A stretch of 13,746 bases of DNA, taken from positions 1-13,746 of the forward strand of contig CABVCF010000050.1 in NCBI GenBank assembly GCA_902496775.1, given 5' to 3'. The notes beneath the pieces are model-generated. The model was not told the origin of the DNA. It saw only the letters and a program-made list of their open reading frames with translations, and did no database searches. The first letter of the stretch is position 1; each line of letters starts with the position of its first letter. The position numbers were made by a program, and so were the translations under genes. Positions 6,241-13,715 of the stretch are shown in pieces. Origin of the DNA: an uncultured Collinsella sp. (lineage in GTDB: Bacteria > Actinomycetota > Coriobacteriia > Coriobacteriales > Coriobacteriaceae).

Positions 6241-7554
6241 CTAGTTGCGCTTGAGGTGGACGACGGTTTCGCAGTGGAAGGTTTGTGGGAATAGGTCGAC
6301 TGGCGTGATCTTTATGGGGGAGAAGGTGCCTTCTTCGACAAAGCGTTTGAGATCGCGCGCCAGGGTGGCCGGGTCGCAGCTCACGTAGGCGACATCGCGG
6401 GCACTCGTGCTGGCGATAAGGTCGATCGCCTCGGGGTCGAGGCCTGCGCGCGGCGGGTCGACCACCAAGATGTCGGCATCCTGGTCGGGGAACTCGCGCA
6501 CCGCGTCTCCGCCAATGACGTCGACGTTATCAAGCTTGTTGATTTCCAGGTTACGGCGTAGATCGCGCACGGCGGGGCCGTAGGCCTCGACGGCAGCGAC
6601 AAAGTCGCAGCGGCGGGCGAGCGGCAGGGTAAAGGTGCCGGCACCGCAGTACAGGTCCACGGCAAGCTCGTCTTCCTGCGGATCGAGCGCTTCCATGACA
6701 AGCTCGATCAAAATCTCGGCACCCTTGGTGTTGACCTGGAAAAAAGACGGGGCAGACAAGCGCATCTGACCCTCGGCGATATTCTCGGTCCATGAGCCCT
6801 CTCCGGCGAGCATTTCGACCTTGGAAACACGGCGGGCCTTCTTTTCGCCCTTGCTCATCACGCGTACGACACTTGTGGGGTGCGCGGCGTCTGCCAACAC
6901 GCGCGAGACTTGCGAGCGCGGGAAAGAGCCCGTAGGCGTCCAGAGCGCCACCTCGAGTGCCTTGGTGCGACGCGAGGCGCGAATGCCCACGCGCTCAAGG
7001 CCCAGGTCGTGGCTGCCGCTCAGATAATTGAGCGCGCCGACGACCGATTTGAGTGCCTTGGGGAAACGTTTGTCGAACAACGGGCACGAATCGACGGTCA
7101 CGATCTTGCGAGGATCGACACCGTGCATGCCAAGACGCACGCGGCCGTTTACAACGGTCGGCTCGAGTTCGATTTTATTGCGGTAGCCCCAATCATCCTT
7201 GGTGTGGCGGATGGGTTGCACCAGTTCATCGACTTGATCGGGGCTGAACTTGCCGATACGCTCGAGCGTGGAGCGCAGATTTTGCTCCTTGGCGGCGAGC
7301 TGTGCCGTGCGTGAGAGATTGCCCCACGAGCAGCCGCCGCAGATGCCCACGAAGGGGCAGGGAGGCTGAATGCGATCGGGGCTTGGCTCCAGAATCTCGG
7401 TGGTGCGGGCACGCATGAACGACTTGCCGTCCTGTACGACCTCGGCCTCGACGGTGTCGCCTGCCACGGCGCCCTGCACAAAGACGGCCTTGCCGTTGTC
7501 GGCGTGCGCCAGCCCGTCGGCGCCGTAGGTCATCGATTCTATAGTGAGCTTCAT
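6241..7554 (-). CDS. rlmD: 23S rRNA (uracil-5-)-methyltransferase, RlmD/RumA type
   Basis: This TrmA-family enzyme transfers a methyl group from S-adenosylmethionine to C5 of a uridine in 23S rRNA. From the chosen start it has 437 residues: a TRAM RNA-binding domain first (LTIESMTYGADGLAHADNG), then an iron-sulfur cysteine set C66-X5-C72-X2-C75 with C157, then the methyltransferase domain with DLYCGAGTF near 301, DPPRAGLDP and the catalytic SCDP cysteine at 393. The ATG at 7554 starts at the domain boundary and follows GGCAGG; an upstream ATG at 7590 would add 12 unlikely residues. In Gram-positives one enzyme may modify two uridines (RlmCD), so the site or sites modified are uncertain. Confidence 0.9.
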   Translation of the reverse strand: MKLTIESMTYGADGLAHADNGKAVFVQGAVAGDTVEAEVVQDGKSFMRARTTEILEPSPDRIQPPCPFVGICGGCSWGNLSRTAQLAAKEQNLRSTLERIGKFSPDQVDELVQPIRHTKDDWGYRNKIELEPTVVNGRVRLGMHGVDPRKIVTVDSCPLFDKRFPKALKSVVGALNYLSGSHDLGLERVGIRASRRTKALEVALWTPTGSFPRSQVSRVLADAAHPTSVVRVMSKGEKKARRVSKVEMLAGEGSWTENIAEGQMRLSAPSFFQVNTKGAEILIELVMEALDPQEDELAVDLYCGAGTFTLPLARRCDFVAAVEAYGPAVRDLRRNLEINKLDNVDVIGGDAVREFPDQDADILVVDPPRAGLDPEAIDLIASTSARDVAYVSCDPATLARDLKRFVEEGTFSPIKITPVDLFPQTFHCETVVHLKRN

Positions 7555-7602
7555 ATTCCTGCCTGTCATTCGCGTTGTTGTTCGCACCATGGTAGCAGGG
7601 AA

Positions 7603-7644
7603 AAGCGCCCCGCATCCGAGGCTTTCCCCAAATGCGGGGCGCTT
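7603..7644 (-). terminator. intrinsic terminator after ppk1
   Basis: AAGCGCCCCGCAT (7603-7615) and ATGCGGGGCGCTT (7632-7644) form a perfect 13-bp stem with a 16-nt loop. On the minus strand it follows the ppk1 stop by 23 bases and runs into TTTTCCC. It should separate ppk1 from the methyltransferase gene, which then needs its own promoter in the roughly 50 bases between. Confidence 0.85.
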
Positions 7645-7667
7645 CTACAAACTGCTTCTACAAACGA

Positions 7668-10076
7668 CTATTTCGTCTTGCCGGTAATGAGCGTCTTAAG
7701 ACCCAGGCCGATCAGACCCAGGCCCATGCGCACGCGACCGGGGCGATGGCGCTCGATGGCCTTGGTCTTGCCGGCGGGCTTATCGCGACGGGCGCTCGTC
7801 TCGGGTGCGGGCTTGGTGACCTGCGGCTCGGGCTGAGGTGCAGGTGCGGGCTCGGGCTCAATGACGGTCGCCTGGACCTCTTGGACCTTGGGTGCTACTG
7901 GCTGCGGCTCGGCCTCGGAGGCAGGTTCCGCCTCAATGACGGGCTCGGGCGCGGCCTCGGCGTTGCGATAGGCGCGCTCCAGCAGGGCTTCCTGTGAGTT
8001 GAAGGGTTTCTCACCCTCTGCACGCTCCACGGGGACCCAGGTGCCGTCGCTCGTGAGGCTGCGGGCCTTCACGTTGTCGCGCAGCTGCATGCCCATGTAC
8101 TCGTGCACCAGGGCGCGGCAGGTGGGGTCGAGCACGGGGAAGGCAATCTCCACGCGGTGCTCGGTGTTGCGCGTCATCATGTCTGCCGAGCTCAGGTAAA
8201 TCATGTCCGAGTCCACGCCGAAAGCATAGACGCGCGCGTGCTCCAAAAAGCGTCCGACGATGGAGCGGACATGCACGTTCTCGGTCTTGCCCGGAATACC
8301 GGGCTTGAGGCACGAGATGCCGCGGATGATCATGTCTACGCGCACGCCGGCACACGATGCCTCGGCGATCTTGTCGATAACCTCGCGGTCGGTCAGCGAG
8401 TTGAGCTTAAAGAACACGCGGGCGGGCTCGCCGGCAAGGGCGCGCTGAATCTCGCGGTCAAGCCCGCGCATGATGAGCGGTTTCAGTCCGACGGGCGCCA
8501 CACCCAGGAAGCGGTAGTCGCCGCGCAGGTTGCCCAGCGACAGATTGCGGAAGAACAGGTTGGCGTCCTCGCCGATGCCGGGGTGGGCGGTCATGAGCAT
8601 AAAGTCGCTGTAGAGTTTGGCCGTCTTCTCGTTAAAGTTGCCGGTGCCCAAAAGCGTCAGGCGGGTGAGCGCCATGCCCTCGCGATAGGTGAGCTGGCAG
8701 ATCTTTGAGTGGCATTTAAAGCCCTCGGAGCCGTAGATGACGGTGCAGCCCGCTTCTTCCAGACGCTCGGCCCACTCGATGTTGTTCTGCTCGTCAAAGC
8801 GGGCGCGGAGCTCCATGAGCACCGTGACCTCTTTGCCGTTCTCGGCAGCATCGATCAACGACTCGCACAGACGGCTCTGCTTTGCCACGCGGTAGAGCGT
8901 GATGCGCAGCGAGATGCACTCGGGGTCGTAGGCGGCCTCGTGCACCAGATCCAGGAAGGGGTTCATGGCCTCGTAGGGATAAAAGAGCAGCTTGTCGACC
9001 TGCAGTACCTGTTCGCGGATGGAGTGGGTCATATCGATGGTGGGGTTGGGCTGCGGCTTAAACGGCGTAAAGAGCAGCTCGTTGCGCAGGTGCTCGGGAA
9101 TCTTGCCCTCAATGCCAAAGACGTAGCCCAGGTCGAGCGGGATATCGCAGGTAAAGACCGAGCGACGCGAGAGCTCGAGCGCCTTGCGGATAGTCTTGAG
9201 CGTTGCTTTTTCGAGCGACCCCGAGACCGCGAGCACTACCGGCTGCAGACGCAGGCGCTTCTTGAGGATGCGCTTCATGTGCTGGCGGTAGTCCTCCTCC
9301 TCTTCGACGCCCTCGCCGTCCGGATCGATGTCGGCGTTGCGGGTGACGCGGATCAGCGCACGATCCAGCGGCTTATAGGAGCCAAAGCAGCTGTCCAGGC
9401 AGGCGAGGATGACGTCCTCGAGCAAGATGTAGGAGTAGGTGCCGGTGGGCGAGGGGATCTCGACCACGCGGTTCATCGAGGCGGGAATCTCGATAAGGCC
9501 CAGCAGGCTCTCCTCGTCGGTGGCGCCGTCCAGACCACAGGCCAGATAGAGCGCGCCATTGCGTAGGTTGGGGAAGGGGTGGCGAGGATCGATGACCAGC
9601 GGCGAGATGACCGGCGACACGTAGGCCTGGAAGTAGCGGGTTACAAAGGTGCGCTCCTCGGGCGTAAGCGAATCGATGCGGGCGCGGTGAACGCCCAAGG
9701 TGTCGAGCTTGCCCTCGATGCTCTTAAAGATGGACTCCCAACGGGTAAGGAGCCCGGGCATTTCGGCCATGACAGCATCGACCTGTTCGGAGGCGGTCAT
9801 ATTGCTCTTGTTGTCGACAGGCTGTTTTTTGAGCTCTGCCAGATCGGACAGGCCGCCCACGCGCACCATGAGAAACTCGTCGAGGTTAGACTCGAAAATC
9901 GACACGAACTTTAGACGCTCGAACAGCGGAACGGTCTCATCGAAGGCTTCGTCAAGCACGCGGTTGTCAAAGCGCAGCCAGCTAAGCTCTCGGTTTTGCG
10001 TGTACGAGAAGTCGCGCGGCGGTTTGCGCAGCTTTGCGGCGGCTTGCTTCTTTTCGATTTTACTCGGCATATGCAT
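7668..10076 (-). CDS. ppk1: polyphosphate kinase 1 with Pro/Glu-rich C-terminal tail
   Basis: PPK1 reversibly polymerises the gamma-phosphate of ATP into inorganic polyphosphate. The 802-residue product opens with YTQNRELSWLRFDNRVLDEA, the N-terminal signature. Its two phospholipase D-like HKD halves show FKCHSKICQL with the likely phospho-accepting His456 and LEHARVYAFGVDSDMIYL with His613, followed by SADMMTRNTEHRVE. The core ends near residue 700. Residues about 707-760 are a low-complexity tail rich in Ala, Pro, Glu and Gln, and the end is basic and then hydrophobic (RVRMGLGLIGLGLKTLITGK). This tail is not part of typical PPK1. The start is either ATG 10076 or the ATG two codons on; the ribosome site is weak. 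It is divergent from arcA. Confidence 0.95.
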   Translation of the reverse strand: MHMPSKIEKKQAAAKLRKPPRDFSYTQNRELSWLRFDNRVLDEAFDETVPLFERLKFVSIFESNLDEFLMVRVGGLSDLAELKKQPVDNKSNMTASEQVDAVMAEMPGLLTRWESIFKSIEGKLDTLGVHRARIDSLTPEERTFVTRYFQAYVSPVISPLVIDPRHPFPNLRNGALYLACGLDGATDEESLLGLIEIPASMNRVVEIPSPTGTYSYILLEDVILACLDSCFGSYKPLDRALIRVTRNADIDPDGEGVEEEEDYRQHMKRILKKRLRLQPVVLAVSGSLEKATLKTIRKALELSRRSVFTCDIPLDLGYVFGIEGKIPEHLRNELLFTPFKPQPNPTIDMTHSIREQVLQVDKLLFYPYEAMNPFLDLVHEAAYDPECISLRITLYRVAKQSRLCESLIDAAENGKEVTVLMELRARFDEQNNIEWAERLEEAGCTVIYGSEGFKCHSKICQLTYREGMALTRLTLLGTGNFNEKTAKLYSDFMLMTAHPGIGEDANLFFRNLSLGNLRGDYRFLGVAPVGLKPLIMRGLDREIQRALAGEPARVFFKLNSLTDREVIDKIAEASCAGVRVDMIIRGISCLKPGIPGKTENVHVRSIVGRFLEHARVYAFGVDSDMIYLSSADMMTRNTEHRVEIAFPVLDPTCRALVHEYMGMQLRDNVKARSLTSDGTWVPVERAEGEKPFNSQEALLERAYRNAEAAPEPVIEAEPASEAEPQPVAPKVQEVQATVIEPEPAPAPQPEPQVTKPAPETSARRDKPAGKTKAIERHRPGRVRMGLGLIGLGLKTLITGKTK

Positions 10077-10105
10077 CTGTCCGTTCAGTCCCCGTAGAGG
10101 ACGGT

Positions 10106-10134
10106 AGCCTAACTCTAATTCACTATTGTCTCAA
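10106..10134 (-). promoter_or_regulatory. candidate promoter for ppk1
   Basis: On the minus strand TTGAGA (10129-10134) and TAGGCT (10106-10111) are 17 bp apart, about 30 bases upstream of the ppk1 start. The -35 box is close to consensus and the -10 fits TANNNT. Confidence 0.45.
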
Positions 10135-10264
10135 TTTAGTCGACCGCTGGCACGGACGTATCGCGTGAACGGTATCTTTACCTACTTCTTACGCTGCCAA
10201 GTCATAGGACTGACGTCCTGCTCGTCTGCAAGCGGTCTATATCCTCACTCAACTGGTACGTAAG

Positions 10265-10303
10265 TGTGAATAAGAATGATGGATAGCTGAATATCATTGA
10301 ATG
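10265..10303 (+). promoter_or_regulatory. phased TGAAT array, ArgR-like operator upstream of arcA copy 1
   Basis: TGAAT occurs at 10267-10271, 10288-10292 and 10298-10302, that is at -360, -339 and -329 from the arcA start. The 21-bp step equals the centre distance of tandem ARG boxes, whose half site in E. coli-type consensus is TGAAT. The right halves (ATTCA) are poorly conserved, so the ArgR reading is an inference. The same words sit at the same distances before the second arcA. Confidence 0.4.
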
Positions 10304-10499
10304 CAGGCGGAAACGTAAACAAACATCATTTATATACATAAAACCGATTTAGCTATGCAATTCTGAATCAAAAGTTTAGAGATGCAATTGCAAATAGTTT
10401 TTAGGAAAAAAGAGCGTTTACCTTAGAAAAGTTACTTTAGAACGCCGAAGTACATTATGGGGGAATCTCATGCGATATACCGTTCATCGCACTTTGTTG

Positions 10500-10545
10500 A
10501 CCGTTCGGGGGCGAGGTGGAATTGCGGGTGGAATTTGGATATAAC
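10500..10545 (+). promoter_or_regulatory. conserved arcA promoter, copy 1
   Basis: A -35-like TGGAAT (10517-10522), a 17-bp spacer and TATAAC (10540-10545) precede the start by 87 bases. ACCGTTCGGGGGC (10500-10512) lies just upstream, where an activator would bind. The block is repeated almost exactly at 13588-13633, which is the main support. Confidence 0.6.
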
Positions 10546-10591
10546 TAGAGCTGTCAGCAAGCAGCGTCCGCTATGGAAGGGCGCTGAGAGA

Positions 10592-10626
10592 TTCGGCCGA
10601 AAGGCCCGAAAGAAAGGTAGGAGGCC
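10592..10626 (+). promoter_or_regulatory. arcA leader hairpin and ribosome binding site, copy 1
   Basis: GGCC (10595-10598), loop GAAA and GGCC (10603-10606) form a hairpin closed further by TTC/GAA with one bulged C. A strong site, AGGAGG, follows and ends 2 nt before the ATG. The second arcA has a hairpin with different stem bases at the same place. Confidence 0.5.
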
Positions 10627-11868
10627 ATGACGAAAGGTCTGCACGTGCCTTCCGAGATCGGCAAGCTCAGGAAGGTCTGCCTGCACCGTCCCGGCGACGA
10701 GCTCCTCAACCTGCCGCCCGACGAGCTCGAGCGACTCCTGTTCGACGACGTCCCGTTCCTGGAGGTCGCGCAGCAGGAGCACGACACCTTCGCCCAGATC
10801 CTGAGGGACCAGGGCGTGGAGGTCCTCTATCTCGAGAACCTCGTCGCCGAGGTGTTCGACCAGGTCCCCGGCGCCCGCGCCGAGTTCACCGACCAGTACA
10901 TCGCCGAGGCCGGCATCCGCGGCCAGCACATGCCGCAGATCGTCCGCGAGAAGCTGGACTCCATCGAGGACAACCTCGAGTTCGTCAAGAAGACCATGGC
11001 CGGCATGACCAAGTCCGAGATCGACATGCCCCTCACGGCGTCCACGACCCTCGACTCCCTGGTCAACTCCGAGTCCGAGTCCGACCTGATCATCGACCCG
11101 ATGCCCAACCTCTACTTCACCCGCGACCCGTTCGCGGTCATCGGCGAGGGCGTCAACCTCAACCGCATGTACTCGGTCACCCGCAACCGCGAGACCCTGT
11201 ACGGCAAGTACATCTTCAAGTACCACCCCGACTACAAGGACGTCTCGCTGTACTTCCGCCGCGACTGCCAGTTCCACACCGAGGGCGGCGACGTGCTGAA
11301 CATCAACGAGAAGACCCTCGCCGTCGGCATCTCCCAGCGCACCCAGGCCGCCGCGATCGACGTCATGGCCCAGAACATCTTCTGGAACTCCGACTCCAAG
11401 GTCGAGCGCATCCTGGCCTTCGACATCCCGGTCTCGCGCGCCTTCATGCACCTCGACACGGTCTTCACCCAGATCGACGTCGATAAGTTCACGATCCACC
11501 CCGCCATCATGGGCACCCTGCGCGTCTACGAGCTGACCGCCGGCAAGAACCCGGGCGACGTGAACATCCGCCTGATCGAGGACACCCTCGAGCACGTCCT
11601 GGAGGACGCCACCGGCGTCGACCAGGTCAAGCTGATCCCCTGCGGCGGCGGCGACCCGATCGCGGCCTCCCGCGAGCAGTGGAACGACGGCTCCAACACC
11701 CTGTGCGTCGAGCCCGGCAAGATCTGCGTCTACGCCCGCAACACCGTCACCAACGACGTGCTGTACAAGGAGGGCCTGGACCTTCTCGTCGTGCCCTCCG
11801 CCGAGCTCTCCCGCGGCCGCGGCGGCCCGCGCTGCATGAGCATGCCCTTCTGGCGCGAGGACCTCTAA
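10627..11868 (+). CDS. arcA: arginine deiminase
   Basis: Arginine deiminase hydrolyses arginine to citrulline and ammonia, the first step of the route that yields ATP through carbamoyl phosphate and neutralises acid. The 413-residue product is of normal length and carries the full active-site set: FTRDPF with D167, HTEGGD with E219, HLDTVF with H275 and the nucleophile Cys403 in RGGPRCMSMP. The ATG is preceded by AGGAGG. Codon choice is extremely biased to C or G at third positions compared with all neighbours, which points to very high expression rather than transfer. It is followed by its own terminator, so arcB and arcC are not cotranscribed here. A second arcA begins 3.1 kb downstream. 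Confidence 0.97.
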   Translation: MTKGLHVPSEIGKLRKVCLHRPGDELLNLPPDELERLLFDDVPFLEVAQQEHDTFAQILRDQGVEVLYLENLVAEVFDQVPGARAEFTDQYIAEAGIRGQHMPQIVREKLDSIEDNLEFVKKTMAGMTKSEIDMPLTASTTLDSLVNSESESDLIIDPMPNLYFTRDPFAVIGEGVNLNRMYSVTRNRETLYGKYIFKYHPDYKDVSLYFRRDCQFHTEGGDVLNINEKTLAVGISQRTQAAAIDVMAQNIFWNSDSKVERILAFDIPVSRAFMHLDTVFTQIDVDKFTIHPAIMGTLRVYELTAGKNPGDVNIRLIEDTLEHVLEDATGVDQVKLIPCGGGDPIAASREQWNDGSNTLCVEPGKICVYARNTVTNDVLYKEGLDLLVVPSAELSRGRGGPRCMSMPFWREDL

Positions 11869-11928
11869 GGTCTTCAAGGACCCGTACAGGTCATAATACA
11901 TACATCTAGCTGCCATTAGATGTCTCCC

Positions 11929-11962
11929 ATTGGGGCGGTGCGGGTTTTCGCACCGCCCCAAT
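11929..11962 (+). terminator. intrinsic terminator after arcA copy 1
   Basis: ATTGGGGCGGTGCG (11929-11942) and CGCACCGCCCCAAT (11949-11962) form a perfect 14-bp stem with a GGTTTT loop, 60 bases past the arcA stop. The trailing T-tract (CTTGT) is short, but the stem is very strong. A 7-bp inverted repeat, ACATCTA-N8-TAGATGT, lies just before it at 11902-11923. Confidence 0.75.
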
Positions 11963-12017
11963 CTTGTATGAGGAACGTCAACACGATTGGATGACTGCTT
12001 TTGTAAGGAGCTTGGCC

Positions 12018-13142
12018 ATGGACATCAAGACGATTGGCGTTGAGGAATGGCTCAACGTTTGGGAGAAGAGCGCCACGTGGGACATCGCCCAGTCGACGAT
12101 CTCGTCGCTCACCATGGGCGAGCTGCGCGCGCTCGATGAACAGGACGGCGCCACGTTCTACGAGCGCCTGGACCGCGAGAAGATGAACTACGGCTGGATC
12201 GAGGGCTCGCCGGAGTTTAAGGCCGAGGTTGCCAAGCTGTATCGTCGGGAGGTCAATCCCGATCACATTCTGCAGACCAATGGCTGCACGGGCGCTAACC
12301 TCAACGCCATCATGGCTGTGGTCGAGCCCGGCGACCATGTTATCGCCGAGTGGCCCACCTACGCGCCGCTCTACGAGATTCCGCGCACGCTGGGCGCCGA
12401 GGTCGAGTATTGGGAGCTTCGCGAGGAACTCGGCTGGAAGCCCGATATCGAGGAACTCAAGCGCTTGGTGCGTCCCAACACCAAGCTTATCTGCATAAAC
12501 AACGCATCTAACCCCATCGGTACGGTGCTCGATGCCGATATGCTCGGCCAGATTGCCGAGATCGCCCGCTCGGTGGGCGCCTACGTGCTGTGCGACGAGG
12601 TATATCTGCCGCTCGAAAACACTGAGTCCTTTATGTCGATGGTCGACGTGTACGAGAGGGCCATTGTCACCAACTCGTTGTCGAAGACCTATTCGACACC
12701 TGCGGCCCGCGTGGGCTGGGTCCTGGCCGACAAAGAGGTGTCCAACCGCATCCGTACCTATCGCGATTACACCATGATCTGCGGCGGCGTGTTCAACGAT
12801 GCCCTGGCGACCTATGTGCTCGAGCACAAGGACAAGATCCTTGAGCGCAATCGCAAGATCGTGTTTGGCAACCGCGATATCGCGCAGGCTTGGATCGATA
12901 CGCAGCACCGCGTTTCCTGGACGGCGCCGCAGGGCGTGTCCACCTCGTTTATCCAGCTTGATATTCCCGAGGACGACGAGGAGTTCTGCAAGCGCCTGCT
13001 GTCCGAGAGGGGAGTGCTGCTGGTACCCGGCAGCCGCTTTGAGCTTCCCTGCGGCGCACGCCTGGGCTACTGCGCGAGCGAGGACGTTCTGCGCGAGGGC
13101 CTGAGGCTTTTGGGCGAGGCACTGGCGGAGTTCGATCGCTAG
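12018..13142 (+). CDS. class I/II PLP-dependent aminotransferase
   Basis: A fold type I pyridoxal-phosphate enzyme of 374 residues from the chosen start. It shows NGCTGAN near 88-94 (cofactor phosphate loop), NNASNPIGTV at 161-170 with N165, DEVY with D193 and Y196, the Schiff-base lysine K223 in SLSKTYSTPAARVGW, and a C-terminal Arg in ARLGYC that should hold the substrate carboxylate. The ATG at 12018 follows AAGGAG with 7-nt spacing. A TTG at 11964 and an ATG at 11991 are upstream in frame but lack such a site. It lies between two arcA genes and has its own terminator. The placement suggests a substrate linked to arginine, ornithine or citrulline metabolism, but this is not readable from the motifs. 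Confidence 0.9.
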   Translation: MDIKTIGVEEWLNVWEKSATWDIAQSTISSLTMGELRALDEQDGATFYERLDREKMNYGWIEGSPEFKAEVAKLYRREVNPDHILQTNGCTGANLNAIMAVVEPGDHVIAEWPTYAPLYEIPRTLGAEVEYWELREELGWKPDIEELKRLVRPNTKLICINNASNPIGTVLDADMLGQIAEIARSVGAYVLCDEVYLPLENTESFMSMVDVYERAIVTNSLSKTYSTPAARVGWVLADKEVSNRIRTYRDYTMICGGVFNDALATYVLEHKDKILERNRKIVFGNRDIAQAWIDTQHRVSWTAPQGVSTSFIQLDIPEDDEEFCKRLLSERGVLLVPGSRFELPCGARLGYCASEDVLREGLRLLGEALAEFDR

Positions 13143-13191
13143 GATTCCGATGATCTTCGAGGGCCTTATCCAAATTAGCCGAAGATAATCG

Positions 13192-13230
13192 AAAACGGAC
13201 CCGTTTCCCTAGTGAAGCGGGTCCGTTTTT
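13192..13230 (+). terminator. intrinsic terminator after the aminotransferase gene
   Basis: AAAACGGACCCG (13192-13203) pairs with CGGGTCCGTTTT (13218-13229), and TTTC/GAAG extends the stem with one G-T pair to a 6-nt loop. A TTTTT tract closes it. It starts 50 bases past the stop codon and isolates the gene from the downstream arcA. Confidence 0.88.
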
Positions 13231-13353
13231 CTATACCGAGAAGTCAAGTTGTTACAAATGGAGCCGTAAAGCGAGGCGGTATCCGCTGGGCCTTATACTG
13301 AGTTTCCGGTGAACGGTATCAAGCGTCTGGTAAACGGTAATTTATTTACCAGA

Positions 13354-13392
13354 AATGAATAGGACAAACTTTTTTCTGAATAAAAATGAAAA
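13354..13392 (+). promoter_or_regulatory. phased TGAAT array upstream of arcA copy 2
   Basis: TGAAT at 13356-13360 and 13377-13381, then TGAAA at 13387-13391, stand at -360, -339 and -329 from the start, exactly as in front of the first arcA, while the bases around them have changed. An ArgR-type operator is the leading guess. Confidence 0.4.
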
Positions 13393-13587
13393 TGGTTGAG
13401 ACACGGTATGAACCGCTAATTCTATTCATAGCTTTATTGGAAATATGCAATATGAGGGTGGTTTAGCAAAGTTTAGTTCCATTTGATTTTAGGATTGAAA
13501 ACGCGTTTAAGCACGTAAATACGCTTTATTAAGATGAAGTGTGCCATGCGTGAAGTATATGTGTATGCCGTTCACCCCCTATAAAAA

Positions 13588-13633
13588 ACCGTTCGGGGGC
13601 AAGGTGGAAGTATGAGCTGATTTTGGATATAAA
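13588..13633 (+). promoter_or_regulatory. conserved arcA promoter, copy 2
   Basis: ACCGTTCGGGGGC (13588-13600), TGGAAG (13605-13610), a 17-bp spacer and TATAAA (13628-13633) repeat the copy 1 block at one base difference in distance to the start codon. Confidence 0.6.
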
Positions 13634-13677
13634 TATGTCGTCAGCAATAACGCCTCACACGGAGGGGCGCTAACGAA

Positions 13678-13715
13678 TCGGCCCTGACAAGGGCCCGAAA
13701 GAAAGGTAGGAGGCC
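13678..13715 (+). promoter_or_regulatory. arcA leader hairpin and ribosome binding site, copy 2
   Basis: GGCCCT (13680-13685), loop GACA and AGGGCC (13690-13695) form a 6-bp stem, with TC/GA closing beyond one bulged C as in copy 1. The ribosome site and everything from 13692 onward are identical to copy 1. Confidence 0.5.

Larger units (their letters stand above)
10077..10626. other. 550-bp ppk1/arcA divergent intergenic region
   Basis: No gene is visible. The part near ppk1 holds its candidate promoter. The middle (about 10250-10450) is AT-rich and carries TGAAT repeats and a GCGTTTA word at 10414-10420 that recurs at the same distance from the second arcA. The part near arcA holds the conserved promoter and leader. 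TGAACGG-type words occur at 10081-10087 (minus), 10166-10175 (plus) and 10477-10486 (minus), with a related ACCGTTCG at 10500-10507. Confidence 0.7.
13231..13715. other. 485-bp intergenic region before the second arcA
   Basis: No gene is visible. It is AT-rich from about 13340 to 13560 and aligns almost without gaps, though with low identity, to the region before the first arcA. It carries TGAACGGTAT at 13310-13319, its inverted near-copy ATGCCGTTCA at 13565-13574, a 9-bp inverted repeat TCTGGTAAA / TTTACCAGA (13326-13334 and 13345-13353), and GCGTTTA at 13503-13509. Confidence 0.7.

Noticed and set aside
8709..9566. 285-codon plus-strand open frame opposite ppk1.
   Set aside because: Antisense shadow of the PPK1 coding sequence; its composition simply mirrors the codon bias.
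10468..11961. 497-codon minus-strand open frame opposite arcA.
   Set aside because: A shadow frame caused by the extreme C/G third-position bias of arcA. The translation is Val/Gly/Asp/Leu-rich with no domain, and arcA has all its catalytic residues.
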